Source: Pollenia angustigena (taxonomy: Eukaryota; Arthropoda; Insecta; Diptera; Polleniidae). From it: a DNA stretch of 64,000 nucleotides. Each line of letters begins with the position of its first letter. Within the stretch, counting starts at the first letter, position 1. Where the stretch lies: assembly GCA_930367215.1 (NCBI GenBank), contig OV884059.1:241055803-241119802 (forward strand). The letters are read 5' to 3'. Below, one piece after another: positions 33,007-43,230 of this stretch. The notes under the pieces were generated by a model, which saw only the letters and a list, made by a program, of their open reading frames with translations, searched no databases and was not told the DNA's origin. Made by a program: the position numbers and the translations under genes.

Positions 33007-34698
33007 CAGAGAAGACTAAAATGCTTTTTTTTTAGCTGTTTTTTATAAAACCTGCTGTTTTTTTGCTTCTTTTACAATGGTGTTTCTTTTTTTTTTTTTT
33101 ATATTTTTGTTTAAAATTCCCATTTTTGTATTAAAAACTTCGTATGTTACTACCAAGGCGAATTCCTCTATAAAATTGAATTCGCCTTCGTTACTACCTT
33201 TTTGCAACTCTGTTTTTATTTTAAAAACAATCAACTGAAATCATAGTAGGCTGTTAAAAATAGAAATAAATAAAAAAGTTTAAAAAATGCCGAAAGAGAA
33301 AAGTAATAGAAATTTATTATTAAAAATTATAAAAACATATGAAGGAGTCTTTAAAATTGAAGAAAATTGGCTGTTTTGCAATATATGCTGCTGCAAAATA
33401 ATTTGTCTAATGTGGATCAATATATAAGATGTGGGAAACAGCAATTGGCGTCTTCTAAGCAAGAGAACTTTTCACATAAACTAATAACGGAATATCCAGT
33501 GACTCCAACTGCCACAACATTTCAAGAGGATCTTTGTAAAGCATGGTTAGAATCCAATATACCAATAAAAAAGTTAGTTCTCCCAGTTTAAAAAATTTCA
33601 TTGAGAAATATTCTCAAATATCGGTTCCGTCTGAAACTTGCATTCGCCAGAAAAACATACCAGAATTGTATAGGGAATATATAGAGAAAATGCGTCAAGC
33701 AGCCAAAGACGAATATATATGAATTTCTGTGAATGAAACTACGGACAGCGAACAGAGATATGTTGCAAATTATATTTTTGGAGTCTTAGAAGAATTGAAA
33801 GACAATTAATCTTATTTATTGAACATGAAAGTACTTGAAACGGCAAATGGCTCATCTATTGCAGCATTTTGTAATGGTTCGTTATAAATATTGTGGCCAG
33901 ATGGTTAAGTAGAAAAGAAATCGAGTTTAGATTTGATATTAATTTTCTGTACTTAAGCATAAAATATAACAAAGTGTTACTTGTAGTAACGGATGCTAAG
34001 CGGAATATCTTCTCTAAAGGCAATGTATCCGAAAATGCTTCAGTTTTGCACATGGTATCCATCGATTAGATGAATTCATTGGTTAGATGCGGCAATGTAC
34101 TACACTGAACATCTTGAAGAAGTTAAAGCCGTTGTTTTAGAACTTGACAGTCAAGATGCCGACTCAATTGTGCAATCTAAAAAATATTTGAAAACTCCGA
34201 ACTAAGTTCTCAACTTGCATTTCTAAAATACAATTTTGCAAACATTTCGGTTGCTATAAAAAATTGCAAACTGCGGGATTATTAATTTCAGAGAGCACTA
34301 ATGCTTTATCGACAGTTTTTGACGGACTATGCAAGATCGAGGACCAACAATATAAAAAGAAATTTGAGAAAATATAAAAAAGAAATTCCCGATATCAGCA
34401 GTTTTTGGAAATAAAATATATTTAAGAGTCTGGTACTGTTCCAAGAGATGAATATGGTAAAAGTTTCTCCTCTAAAGAAATTCTCAAATTTAAGTTTGCA
34501 CCGTCAACCTCCGACGCTTTTAACAGATCGACGTAGAAAATTAAAATCTGATAACATAAAAGTCCACATGATAGTATAGTGTAATAATTTTGATGATGTG
34601 GAAGAATTAGAATAAAACATTTTTTAGTGCTTTTTTGCTGTTTTATCAATTTCTTTTAGCTGTATAAGTATTGAATATTGCTTTTTTTGTCTTCTCTG
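33007..34698 (+). mobile_element. Full-length hAT transposon, 1.69 kb, perfect 8-bp duplication
   Basis: The ends CAGAGAAGACTAAAATGC and, on the other strand, CAGAGAAGACAAAAAAAGC are inverted repeats starting with the canonical hAT CAG. GTCATTAC flanks both sides exactly (32999-33006 and 34699-34706). The transposase relic lies at 33287-34615 on the plus strand, leaving about 280 bp upstream and 80 bp downstream. This is a structurally complete element whose gene is dead. Confidence 0.9.
33287..34615 (+). pseudogene. hAT transposase pseudogene, CGGBP1-like lineage
   Basis: It opens with a start codon and MPKEKSNRN, then KIIKTYEGVFKIEENWLFCN, containing a CxxC of a BED-like zinc finger. A frameshift near 33400 follows and the finger histidines appear replaced (DQYIRCGKQQ). 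Then come FQEDLCKAWLESNIPIKKL, KYSQISVPSETCIRQKNIPE, and the RNase H start ISVNETTDSEQRYVANYI, in which the usual catalytic aspartate of S-[IV]-DETTD reads as asparagine. It continues as YLLNMKVLETANGSSIAAFC and ends NNFDDVEELE. Many stops and frameshifts interrupt it. This family of short hAT transposases lacks a long hAT C-terminal domain and resembles domesticated CGGBP1-type proteins; here it is non-functional. Confidence 0.85.
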
Positions 34699-34706
34699 GT
34701 CATTAC

Positions 34707-35140
34707 ATAATCAATTGACGTACTATCATACGACCTACAAATTTTAGTAATAAAAGGTCTTCACTAAAACAATGACAAAAGGCCAATCATAAACAAACGA
34801 TTCATATGTGCCTTTATATCAGTGAAAGGCAACACACATACCATCACATTTATGCTTGTGTTGGAAGCATCAGAAAACGAATGACGCTCAAGAACAAGTG
34901 CTGATCTGCAACTGATTTAAATAACTTTGACGAAATGACAACAAAGCAACAGCCGAACGTACATTGTCACAGACCATACGAAGTAGTTTATAGTTTACAT
35001 GTGTCGATGTCGCACAAGCAGCGTTTTTCCCCTTTGCACGCGTACATAGGATTTGCAAAAGTGACCTTCACTGCTTTATATATTCGTTTTGTATAAATAA
35101 TCAAATGCTGACTTTAATAATAAAATTGAGCAACTTTTAT
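34707..35140. other. Non-coding sequence
   Basis: No gene recognised; somewhat less AT-rich than neighbouring DNA. Confidence 0.4.
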
Positions 35141-35149
35141 TAATATGAT

Positions 35150-35460
35150 TTCCGTATGACGTGCTAAATTCCCAGTTTTTCATATTTGATAAATACACTG
35201 AAATTTATTGTTGAGGGAAAGCTTGCTTCTATGCGCATTTCGCCGGTTGCTTAGACCAGCTCATCAGGAAACCTTTTCCAACGATTTTATGAAAGCCAAA
35301 AATATTAAACAAATAAAACCCTAAAGCGAATAAGAGTTATAAACAATCTAAGTCCTTCTTGTAAAAATATCAAAGATTAAACAAAACACCAACACCCCCT
35401 ACAATTGGTTGGGTTCTTTCCGACTCGAATTGTAGTTGTAAGTGGGTTAAAAGAAAAAAC
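35150..35460 (+). repeat. Interspersed repeat R, copy 8, with adjoining TACAATTGG palindrome
   Basis: AAATTCCCAGTTTTTCATA, ACACTGAAATTTATTGTTGA, ATGCGCATTTCGCCGGTTGC and GCTCATCAGGAAACC match the family. CTACAATTGGTTGGGTTC followed by GAATTGTAGTTGTAAGTGGG (35396-35450) repeats the motif near 28830 and 29645, so the repeat unit probably extends to about 35460. Confidence 0.6.
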
Positions 35461-35910
35461 TAAAAAACAACGAAAAAAAACCAATTGGCCAATTCAGTTT
35501 TGTTTGTTGTTTTTTGCTTTGTTTAAGTTTTGATTAATTCTATCACACATTTCAAAAACAAAACCGCGTTTAAATAGAAACGTAAATTTTGTTCAGTGTT
35601 TAAGTAAACACACTTTTAAAGCAATGTAAATAGAATATCATTTTTTAAATCTCAATTAAGAGAACAATATTCTCAAATCCCCAATCAATGCTCTAATCAC
35701 AATATTATGTAATTCTTATTTGTTTTTATTAATTAGTTTAATGTTAAAGTCAAACAACTTTTCTGCAAAATTTAATTTCCATATGTGTATTAAAATTTTT
35801 TGGATTGTAATTGTAGTCACGAATAATATCAACTAGCGTTGAGTTTCTGTAATATAAACGTGTCACAAGATAAAAAAGTTTTTCTCTTTACTTAAACACG
35901 TATTTTTTTA
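35461..35910. other. AT-rich non-coding sequence
   Basis: No feature recognised before the mariner terminus. Confidence 0.4.
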
Positions 35911-35912
35911 TA

Positions 35913-36794
35913 AAGGGTGGTTAAATGTCAAGGGCCGATGTTGATTTTGAATAAAACACAAACTATTTAGGAAATTATTGTAATTTTATTTTATTATGAT
36001 ATATTGGTATTACTCAATTATGTATGGAACAAAATATCGTCCAAATGGGCGCCGCGACCACGGCGGCACACCTCCATCCGATGGTCCAAATTTTCGATGA
36101 CCCTTTTATCTCATCCTTTAGCTCTTGAATTGTTGCTGGCTTATCGACGTACACCTTTTCTTTCAAATAACCCCAAAGAAAAAAGTCCAACGGTGTCAAA
36201 TCACATGATCTTGGCGGCCAATTGACATCGCCATTACGTGAGATAACACGGCCATTGAATTTGTTGCGCAAAAGAGCCATTGTTTCGTTAGCTGTGTGGC
36301 AAGTGGCACCGTCCTGCTGAAACCACATATCGTCCACATCCATATCTTCCAATTCGGGCCATAAAAAGTTCGTTATCATCTCACGATAGCGAACACCATT
36401 CACAGTAACTGCCTGACCGGCCTCATTTTGGAAAAAATACGGCCCGATGATGCCGCCAGCCCATAAACCCCACCAAACAGTCACTCTTTGTGGGTGCATT
36501 GGTTTTTCGACAATCACTCTTGGATTCTCATTCGCCCAAATGCGGCAATTCTGTTTATTGACGAATCCACTGAGGTGAAAATGTGCCTCATCACTGCACG
36601 ATATGCATTTTGATTTGAACGCCCATTTTCATAATAAGTCTGGATAACTTAAACACGTTGTTGGATTGTGTATCTCTCCATGGTTCAAATTGAGTAAGTC
36701 TGAAATAGAGAAATGTCAAATAAAATTCGGAAAAAAACTTGGCGTTTAGGTGTGGTTCACATTCAACATCGGCCCTTACAATTTAACCACCCTT
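35913..36794 (-). mobile_element. Mariner element with DD41D-type spacing, internally deleted
   Basis: Termini AAGGGTGGTTAAATGTCAAG and, on the other strand, AAGGGTGGTTAAATTGTAAG continue as GGGCCGATGTTGA on both sides, about 37 bp of terminal repeat. TA flanks the element (35911-35912 and 36795-36796). The transposase relic occupies most of the 882 bp on the minus strand; two internal deletions account for its small size. Confidence 0.9.
36018..36681 (-). pseudogene. Mariner transposase with internal deletions
   Basis: It starts MERYTIQQRV (a stop replaces the next residue), then IQTYYENGRSNQNAYRA, where a deletion removes the DNA-binding domain and joins to CSDEAHFHLSGFVNKQNCRI with a frame change. 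From there a long open stretch runs: VEKPMHPQRVTVWWGLWAGG, GQAVTVNGVRYREMITNFLW, DMWFQQDGATCHTANETMAL, RNGDVNWPPRSCDLTPLDFF, LWGYLKEKVYVDKPATIQEL. A second deletion falls after DEIK, and the tail HRMEVCRRGRG...DDILFHT lies in another frame. Counting from the D of QQDGA to the D of PLDFF gives 41 intervening residues, the DD41D spacing reported for rosa-type mariners. All three acidic residues (SDE, QQD, PLD) remain, but the protein cannot be functional. Confidence 0.9.
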
Positions 36795-36796
36795 TA

Positions 36797-37383
36797 TATC
36801 ACACATGACTTTGATACAGGGATTTCATATGTTTTTTTTTTTTTAAGTCGTATTACCAACTCGCAAGTGTTTATCCACTAAAAACATCAAATAGGAAAAA
36901 TATATAGGCATTTCCCCGGAATGGTCTACCAGGATGAAAAACTTAAATATTGATTATCATCGTCTTTTATTGTTTATTATTAGAAAAAAAAAGTATATCT
37001 TGTTATAAAATAATGGTTTCCTAGCACATCTGAGCTGTTTTACTTGAGGAAATTTGGCTACAAACTGGAAAATTTTATATTTTCTGTATTTTCTACTTCT
37101 AAAGACATTTTTATATACTTATTTTACATGCAAAAAATATGTTACATTTTATCATTATTACATTACAATCAATTGTAAAACGAGTATTTAGATTTTTTTT
37201 AAGGAAATTTGAAGAGATTTATGGTAAAATGCATGGTGATAATAATAAAAAAAACATATGGAAAAATCGTACGTTCGCGATCCGTACGTTCGCGACCGGT
37301 TAATAAGCCAATTAAATAAAAACCAAGAGAGATATTTTATTTTGTAAATACTGAATGGAGACCTACATAAATACACTTTTAAA
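36797..37383. other. AT-rich non-coding sequence with GTACGTTCGCGA motifs
   Basis: No gene. CGTACGTTCGCGA occurs twice at about 37269-37297, and related CGAACGTACGTTCGTGACC occurs at about 38656-38674 beyond the neighbouring retroposon. GGCATTTCC at 36909 and GGAAATGCC at 38681 are inverted, so a decayed outer element of about 1.8 kb may enclose this interval. Confidence 0.4.
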
Positions 37384-37397
37384 ATAAATTAATCACT

Positions 37398-38406
37398 AAT
37401 TAGTATTGTGGTTATTTTGTTGAACTATTTATGGTTTTTAATCCAAATTTTTAATATTTTTAATTAGGCTTAAGTTCATGAAATTTAATTTTTATTAAAT
37501 TATTTTTATGAAGAAAGGAATTTTACAACATGAAAATCAATCAAAATTGTTATTGATAATCTTTCATTCTTGACGTGGCTCGGGCTCGAACCCTGGCCGG
37601 CAGGTTACCATGACATGTTTCGATCGCAACCACTCGATCTCCTCAGATGGATTTGCCGTCTTACACTCGCAGCCATCGACGACTGCTGACGTCACTAGTC
37701 AAACATCAATCCTTAAACCAAATTGTATTTTAACATTTGGTAGATCGAAATTTGCTTTTCCTGAATGATTATGCATTTTTTTTTAAATTGATTTTACATG
37801 TTTTTTCCTTCATGAACTTAAGCCTAATTAAAAATATTAAAAATTTGGATTAAAAACCATAAATAGTTCAACAAAATAACCACAATACTAATTATTGTTA
37901 AAGCTAAGGCACGAGCTCTATGTGTACATTTGTCCTTCAAGTTGTGTTGAAAAAGGTCAACAGAAAAGAGAAAGACAAAGTGAAAAAACAAAAAAAAAAT
38001 GTACTTGGACTTCAAGAAAAATTCTTGACGAAAGTACGAAAAAACAGAAGTAAAGGAAAAAACATGTAAAATCAATTAAAAAAATGCATAATCATTCAGG
38101 AAAAGCAAATTTCGATCTACCAAATGTTAAAATACAATTTGGTTTAAGGATTGATGTTTGACTAGTGACGTCAGCAGTCGTCGAAGGCTGCGAGTGTAAG
38201 ACGGCAAATCCATCTGAGGAGATCGAGTGGTTGCGATCGAAACATGTCATGGTAACCTGCCGGCCAGGGTTCGAGCCCGAGCCACGTCAAGAATGAAAGA
38301 TTATCAATAACAATTTTGATTGATTTTCATGTTGTAAAAATCCTTTCTTCATAAAATAATTTAATAAAAATTAAATTTCATGAACTTAAGCCTAATTAAA
38401 AATATT
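37398..38406. mobile_element. Palindromic tRNA-headed retroposon, copy 1
   Basis: The element is flanked by a perfect 14-bp duplication, ATAAATTAATCACT (37384-37397 and 38407-38420), the length expected of LINE-driven retroposition. Two opposed tRNA-like heads (37574-37644 minus, 38217-38287 plus) lie in arms that pair over more than 300 bp with about one substitution and a few one-base indels that I can see. The order is tail(rc), head(rc), tail, middle module, head, tail. The tail module reads GAACTTAAGCCTAATTAAAA then GGATTAAAAACCATAAATAG. The middle module includes GCACGAGCTCTATGTG. The 83-residue frame at 37824-38075 is the antisense of the middle. A second copy with the same order lies at 43231-44178. 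Confidence 0.75.
38217..38287 (+). promoter_or_regulatory. tRNA-like Pol III promoter module of the palindromic retroposon
   Basis: GAGGAGATCGAGTGGTTGCG is a loose A box and CCAGGGTTCGAGCCCGAG contains a good B box (GGTTCGAGCCC) within a T-arm-like stem, about 50 bp apart. The mirror copy is at 37574-37644 (minus); the other element has copies at 43355-43430 (minus) and 43925-44003 (plus). Transcription from either head would produce a self-complementary RNA. Confidence 0.55.
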
Positions 38407-38420
38407 ATAAATTAATCACT

Positions 38421-38800
38421 TTTGAAAATTCCGTTTCATTACGCAGATTTTAACATTTCACTACTGTCAGCCGAAGTTGGCTTCTATTTTGCGAACGTTC
38501 GTGACCACACGTTTATAACTCTTATTATGAAAACTTAAACTCGATGAAATCCATCTTTTGTACTTAACATCGAGCTACCCAAATGCTATCGAATCGCAAA
38601 AAAAAATGCTAGGAAAAGTTTTGTTTTCTATATTATTTGTACATCAAAAGCGTACGAACGTACGTTCGTGACCCCAGGAAATGCCCATATTTAATTAAAT
38701 TTTAGTTAATGAAATTATTTCTTTAATTTTTACACACTGCTCTATGAACTTATATTTTGCAACTTAGGTCCTTCTGCCCTCTTGTCAAAATTAAAATTAT
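38421..38800. other. AT-rich non-coding sequence
   Basis: Contains GCGAACGTTCGTGACC at about 38490 and CGTACGAACGTACGTTCG at about 38651, relatives of the motifs at 37269; otherwise nothing. Confidence 0.4.
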
Positions 38801-39243
38801 CTTACACGTAGTGCTGGGAAACTATCCATGGACAATCGATGTTATCGATAGTCTTAAAATATCGAAAATATCGATAGGATAAATATAAATATCGATATTT
38901 TTTATTATTTAAAATACAGCTATAGAGACATCTAACAGCAGCTATACACACACAGTTTCTTGCCGCATATTTTTACTTGCTATTATTAATTCGCGCTGAA
39001 TTACAGCAATGAATACAAACAACAAGAATGGCAAGTGGTATGGATTGCTTAGCAGTGCTTTTTCCTGCTAATTAAATGCCTTTAAGTCGAACTTTGTATT
39101 TGTAAATATTTTTGTAATGTTGTAAAAAAAAAATGCAAATCCAAATGCAATTGCAAGCATATGACAAAACAATGAACGACCATTAGAGGATAAGTCCGCT
39201 AGAGTGATTATCTTTTTAGGTTTAGAATTTAGAAAATTGTTTA

Positions 39244-39380
39244 AAGTTGCAATGGAATATCTTATAGTCCCTGTTACTTCGGTTCCTTCAGAAAGGTACT
39301 TATCAATTTTTAAGAAACTGCCATCTAAAATAACGTGCGTATATAGATACGTCTCATATATTCAATAAAGTGATAAAAAC
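39244..39380 (+). pseudogene. hAT transposase C-terminal dimerisation domain relic
   Basis: The plus strand encodes KVAMEYLIVPVTSVPSERYL then SIFKKLPSKITCVYRYVSYI before a stop. The block P-[AV]-T-S-V-P-S-E-R followed by F/L-S is the hallmark of the hAT C-terminal dimerisation domain, which occurs near the end of the transposase. The homologous DNA is present reversed in copy 3 at about 53600-53740, where the serines and frame are further decayed. The rest of the transposase, including all catalytic residues, is missing, so the element is an internal-deletion derivative. Confidence 0.75.
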
Positions 39381-39428
39381 AACGGACTGTAGCCTTATAA
39401 AAAAAAATAAAGTTTTCCTGCACAAGTA

Positions 39429-39910
39429 CACAGAAAAAATTAAAAATTTTCTCTAATCACCAATTTTATTCCAAATTCATAGAATCAAGCAACCCATTTG
39501 TTGATTTTGCACCTATTACCAAAATGATTGTATTAATTACTAAAAATTGTAAAAATTTAATATTTTGAATAATTTTTTTTCAATAAATGATATTTTTAAT
39601 TTTAATTAAAAAAATTATCAAAAAACTTTGCCATTTCAAACAATGTGTTGATTGATTTTGACAATTTCCAAAAACAATTTCACAAGTTTAAATTATTTTA
39701 TTTTAAACGAAATAATATTTTGTTATTCGATTATTATTTTAATTCAAAATTTATTCCAAAACAACTAAAATGTTAATAAAATCAAAATTATATTTTTAAT
39801 TTTCGTTCAACAAAAAAAAATAGTTGATTCACTCATCACATTAATTAAGTTTTAATACTTTAACAATAATTTTTTTAATTGATAAAAAACTACTAATAAT
39901 TTTTTCTGTG
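39429..39910. mobile_element. MITE with CACAGAAAAAATT ends, complete copy
   Basis: CACAGAAAAAATTAAAAATT and AATTTTTTCTGTG bound 482 bp, with TA on either side. Inverted interior blocks include ATCACCAATTTTATT versus ACTACTAATAATTTT-type regions near the ends. Related to 29700-31080 and 52990-53380. Confidence 0.75.
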
Positions 39911-40589
39911 TACAAACATTCAGTCGATAGTAATATCGATATATCGATAGTGAAATCTGAACTATCGATAAATATCGATAGTAGAAAATATCGACAGTAT
40001 CCCAGCACTACTTACACGCAGAGAAAAAATATGGCTGGGCATGGTTACGGCAACAACACTATGTTTAATGTAACAATATATTATTGTCGTACACAAATAA
40101 TTGATTTTTTTATTTAATATCAACAATATTATAGTTACTGTAAGCATATCAATGTTGATCGCAATTATAAATTTGAGTATTGTTGATCGAAAAATAATTA
40201 TGTTTCTAACAACTAAATTATAATAACATTCAAAACATATTATATTACTCGCAATCATATCATGATATCTATTAGCCATAACATTATAACTTTCTGTAAA
40301 TTTATCATTTTATGTTTAAGATGCAATCAAACTATTTTTACTCTAATCATATTATGTTAGCGCCATTTGTAAAATAATTTTGAATCAGTTGTGTCGTTTA
40401 TTTTATTAATTAAAAGCTAAATTCCCATAAAAAATAAGTTTAAAGAAATTAAAAAATTAAAATATTGGCGCAGTTCATTCAGTATTAGTGATTTAATAGT
40501 GCAAATGCAAAAAATCGTCGTTTTTTTGTGAAATCGAACAACAAAACACACAGAGATTTCGTTCTATTTTACGAAAGTGTTACGATATT

Positions 40590-40840
40590 TCTGTGGTTTT
40601 CATGGGCAACGGCGTATGTCTTAAAACAAATGTTTCAGGAAAGCCGAAAAACCATTCAAGATCAAATGGGCTAGGTATTGCACTTTTTAAACTTTGTCAT
40701 TACGTTAAAAAATCGGAATTGAACCATTTATTTTTGCAAAAATTTTAAGAAACATGTAAAGAGCGTTTAAAATTAGGCAATATGGCACCAACATCTCAAA
40801 AACGGAAAGGACATACGCGGTGGCCCATGAAAACCACAGA
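40590..40840. mobile_element. MITE with TCTGTGGTTTTCATGGGC ends
   Basis: TCTGTGGTTTTCATGGGCAAC, GCGTATGTC and the complement GACATACGCGGTGGCCCATG, AAAACCACAGA bound about 251 bp inside the left arm of the giant inverted repeat. The corresponding place in the right arm lacks it. Confidence 0.7.
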
Positions 40841-40974
40841 TTTTGCATTTGCTCTTTTGCAAGCCTTATATTGAGCTCCGCTATTTGATTTACATAAAGA
40901 GAAAATTATAAAAAGCCACAAAATAAAAAATCAATGAAAACAAATTTTAATTTATTTTATACTTTTATGACAGT

Positions 40975-41170
40975 TATGAAAGGTATCATAATATGATTGC
41001 TTCTTAATTTATTATGATTAACCCGATGATAATATGATTACTTCTTAGCTTATTTTGATTAACATGACAATAATATGATTAGTTTCTTAGCTTATTATGA
41101 TTAACATGACAATAATTTGATTACTTCTTAACTTAGTATGATTAACAGAATAATAATATGATTAAGGGAA
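40975..41170. repeat. About 43-bp tandem array, left arm
   Basis: Four or so units of TATGATTAACATGACAATAA plus TATGATTACTTCTTAGCTTAT. The inverted counterpart (ATCATATTATTGTCATGTAA, ATCATAATAAGTTAAGAAGT) runs at about 42330-42510 in the right arm with about five units. Confidence 0.75.
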
Positions 41171-41794
41171 AAATATTATGATGTAATAGTACGAGTATAT
41201 TTAGTCATAATATGATTCAATAATAATCTTAATATGGTGATTACAATCATGAATCTTATCAGAATATATTGTTCTTAGAATATGTTTACCACAACCATTT
41301 ACCTGTACACGCAAAGAAAAAGCGTGTACAGGTACCTGAACGTTTCAAGATAGTTTTAAATTGTTCAAAATATATGTATGCACATTAGACCAACTCAAAA
41401 AAAAAGTTCTTGGTGCACACCTTCTAAAAACCAACTTTGACATGTTTTATGAAGATCCCAAAATATGTTGGTTCTAGCGATAATCTCTAGTAAACCGTGT
41501 CAAAAAAGGGTCTAAAAATGGTTTTTTCATGAATAAAAAGTTTGGTAAATTGGTTTTGTCCAACGAGTTGCCATAAAAAATAGATATTTAGGAATTCATT
41601 GATTCTGCAATAAAACATTTAAAAAATCTAACCACAGACTCGAGATAGCAAAATGTTTTGTCGGTTTTTTGATGCTTTTCAATTCGATTTTAAGGAAATT
41701 TAAATAACTTTACAATTTTTTGTCCGATTTTTATTTCTAACACGTCGTTAGAAAGCTGCTGACATATGCATGCATGTGCTTTAAAACCATGTGA

Positions 41795-41885
41795 GATAAG
41801 GCCATGATGGCTTTATTGCTCAATTGAATGCGAGCGAAAGCCATAATGGCCTTATTGCGCAATCATTGAGAGGAAAAAAAAACTA
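41795..41885. repeat. Fold-back arm fragment in the spacer
   Basis: GAGATAAGGCCATGATGGC, TTTATTGCTCAATTGAATG, AAAGCCATAATGGCCTTAT and GCGCAATCATTGAGAGG match the arm units of the fold-backs at 18929-19507 and 45872-46725. Confidence 0.6.
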
Positions 41886-43230
41886 TTAAAGACAGAAATG
41901 TAGCCCTTGCAGAGCTATGAACACCGATATACAAAATGTTATGGTCGGACTAAAAATAACGACACAGTGAAAGGGCGGTATTTCTAGGCGTGGCAAAAAA
42001 ATAAAAAAATAATTTTTGGAATTGTTTTTACATTATCTTTGATCCTAGGGAGGGGGACTTTTTTTCGAAGCACTCTTACAATCATAAACATATGAATTTT
42101 TTATTAAAAAGGTTAATCTAAGTTTTCTTTATTGTTAATCAAAAAAGCATTTCGAACTGAAATTACACGCAAAGCAAAACATGGTTGTGATAAACATATT
42201 CCAAGAGCAACATATTATGATAAGATTCATGATTGTAGTCACCATATTAAGGTTATTATTGAATCATATTATGGGTAAATATATTCGTAATATTACATCA
42301 TAATATTTTTCCGTTAATCATATTATTATTCTGCTAATCATAATGTGTTAAGAAGGAATCATATTATTGTCATGTAAATCATAATAAGTTAAGAAGTAAT
42401 CATATTATTATCACGTTAATCATAATAAGTTAAAAATTAATCATATTATTGTCATGTAAATCATAATAAGCTAAGAAGAAATCATATTATCATCTTGTTA
42501 ATCATAATAAATATAAAAATAAAAGCAATCATATTATGATACAGGTCCTTTAATAACAGTCATAACAATACAAAATAAATTAAAATTTTTATGTATCGAT
42601 TTTTTATTTTGTGACTTTTTACAATTTTTCTTGATATAAATAAAATAGCGGAGTTCAATATTTGGCTTGCAAAATAGTAAATGCAAAATATCGTAACACT
42701 TTGATTAAATAAAACGAGAAATCTCTGCGTGTTTTGGTGTTGGAATTTACTACGATATTTTAAAAATAAAACGAAATCTCTGTGTGTTTTGGTGTTGGAA
42801 TTTACTACGATATTTTGCTCTATTACATCACTAATACTGAGCTCCGCAAATATTTTAATTATTTCAATTTCTTTAAATTTATTATTTTTTATGGTAATTT
42901 ATCTTATTTAACTGCTCACATATAAAACAAATGACACAACTGATTCAAAATTATTTTACAAATGGTGCTAGCATAATATTATTAGAGTAAAAATAGTTTG
43001 ATTGCATCTTAAACATAATATGATAAATGTATAGAAAGTTATCTTGTTATGGCTGTTAAATATCTTTATATGGTTGTGAGTAATATAATATGTTTTGAAA
43101 GTGATCATAATTTAGTTATTAGAAAAATAATTCGTTTTCGGTCAACAATACTCAAATTTCTAATTGCGATAAACATTAATATGTTTACAGTAACTATAAT
43201 ATTGTTGATATTAAATAAAAATAACAATTT

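Larger units (their letters stand above)
38809..40010 (+). mobile_element. hAT element, TATCGATA family, copy 2
   Basis: TAGTGCTGGGAAACTATCC and ATCGACAGTATCCCAGCACTA are the terminal repeats. The perfect 8-bp duplication CTTACACG flanks them (38801-38808 and 40011-40018). Both subterminal regions are packed with ATCGATA. A transposase C-terminal relic is at 39244-39380, and a MITE is inserted at 39429-39910. Confidence 0.9.

Noticed and set aside
33043..33234. Minus-strand 63-residue frame inside the hAT element
   Set aside because: It lies in the 5' non-coding part of the hAT transposon, antisense to it, with no domain.
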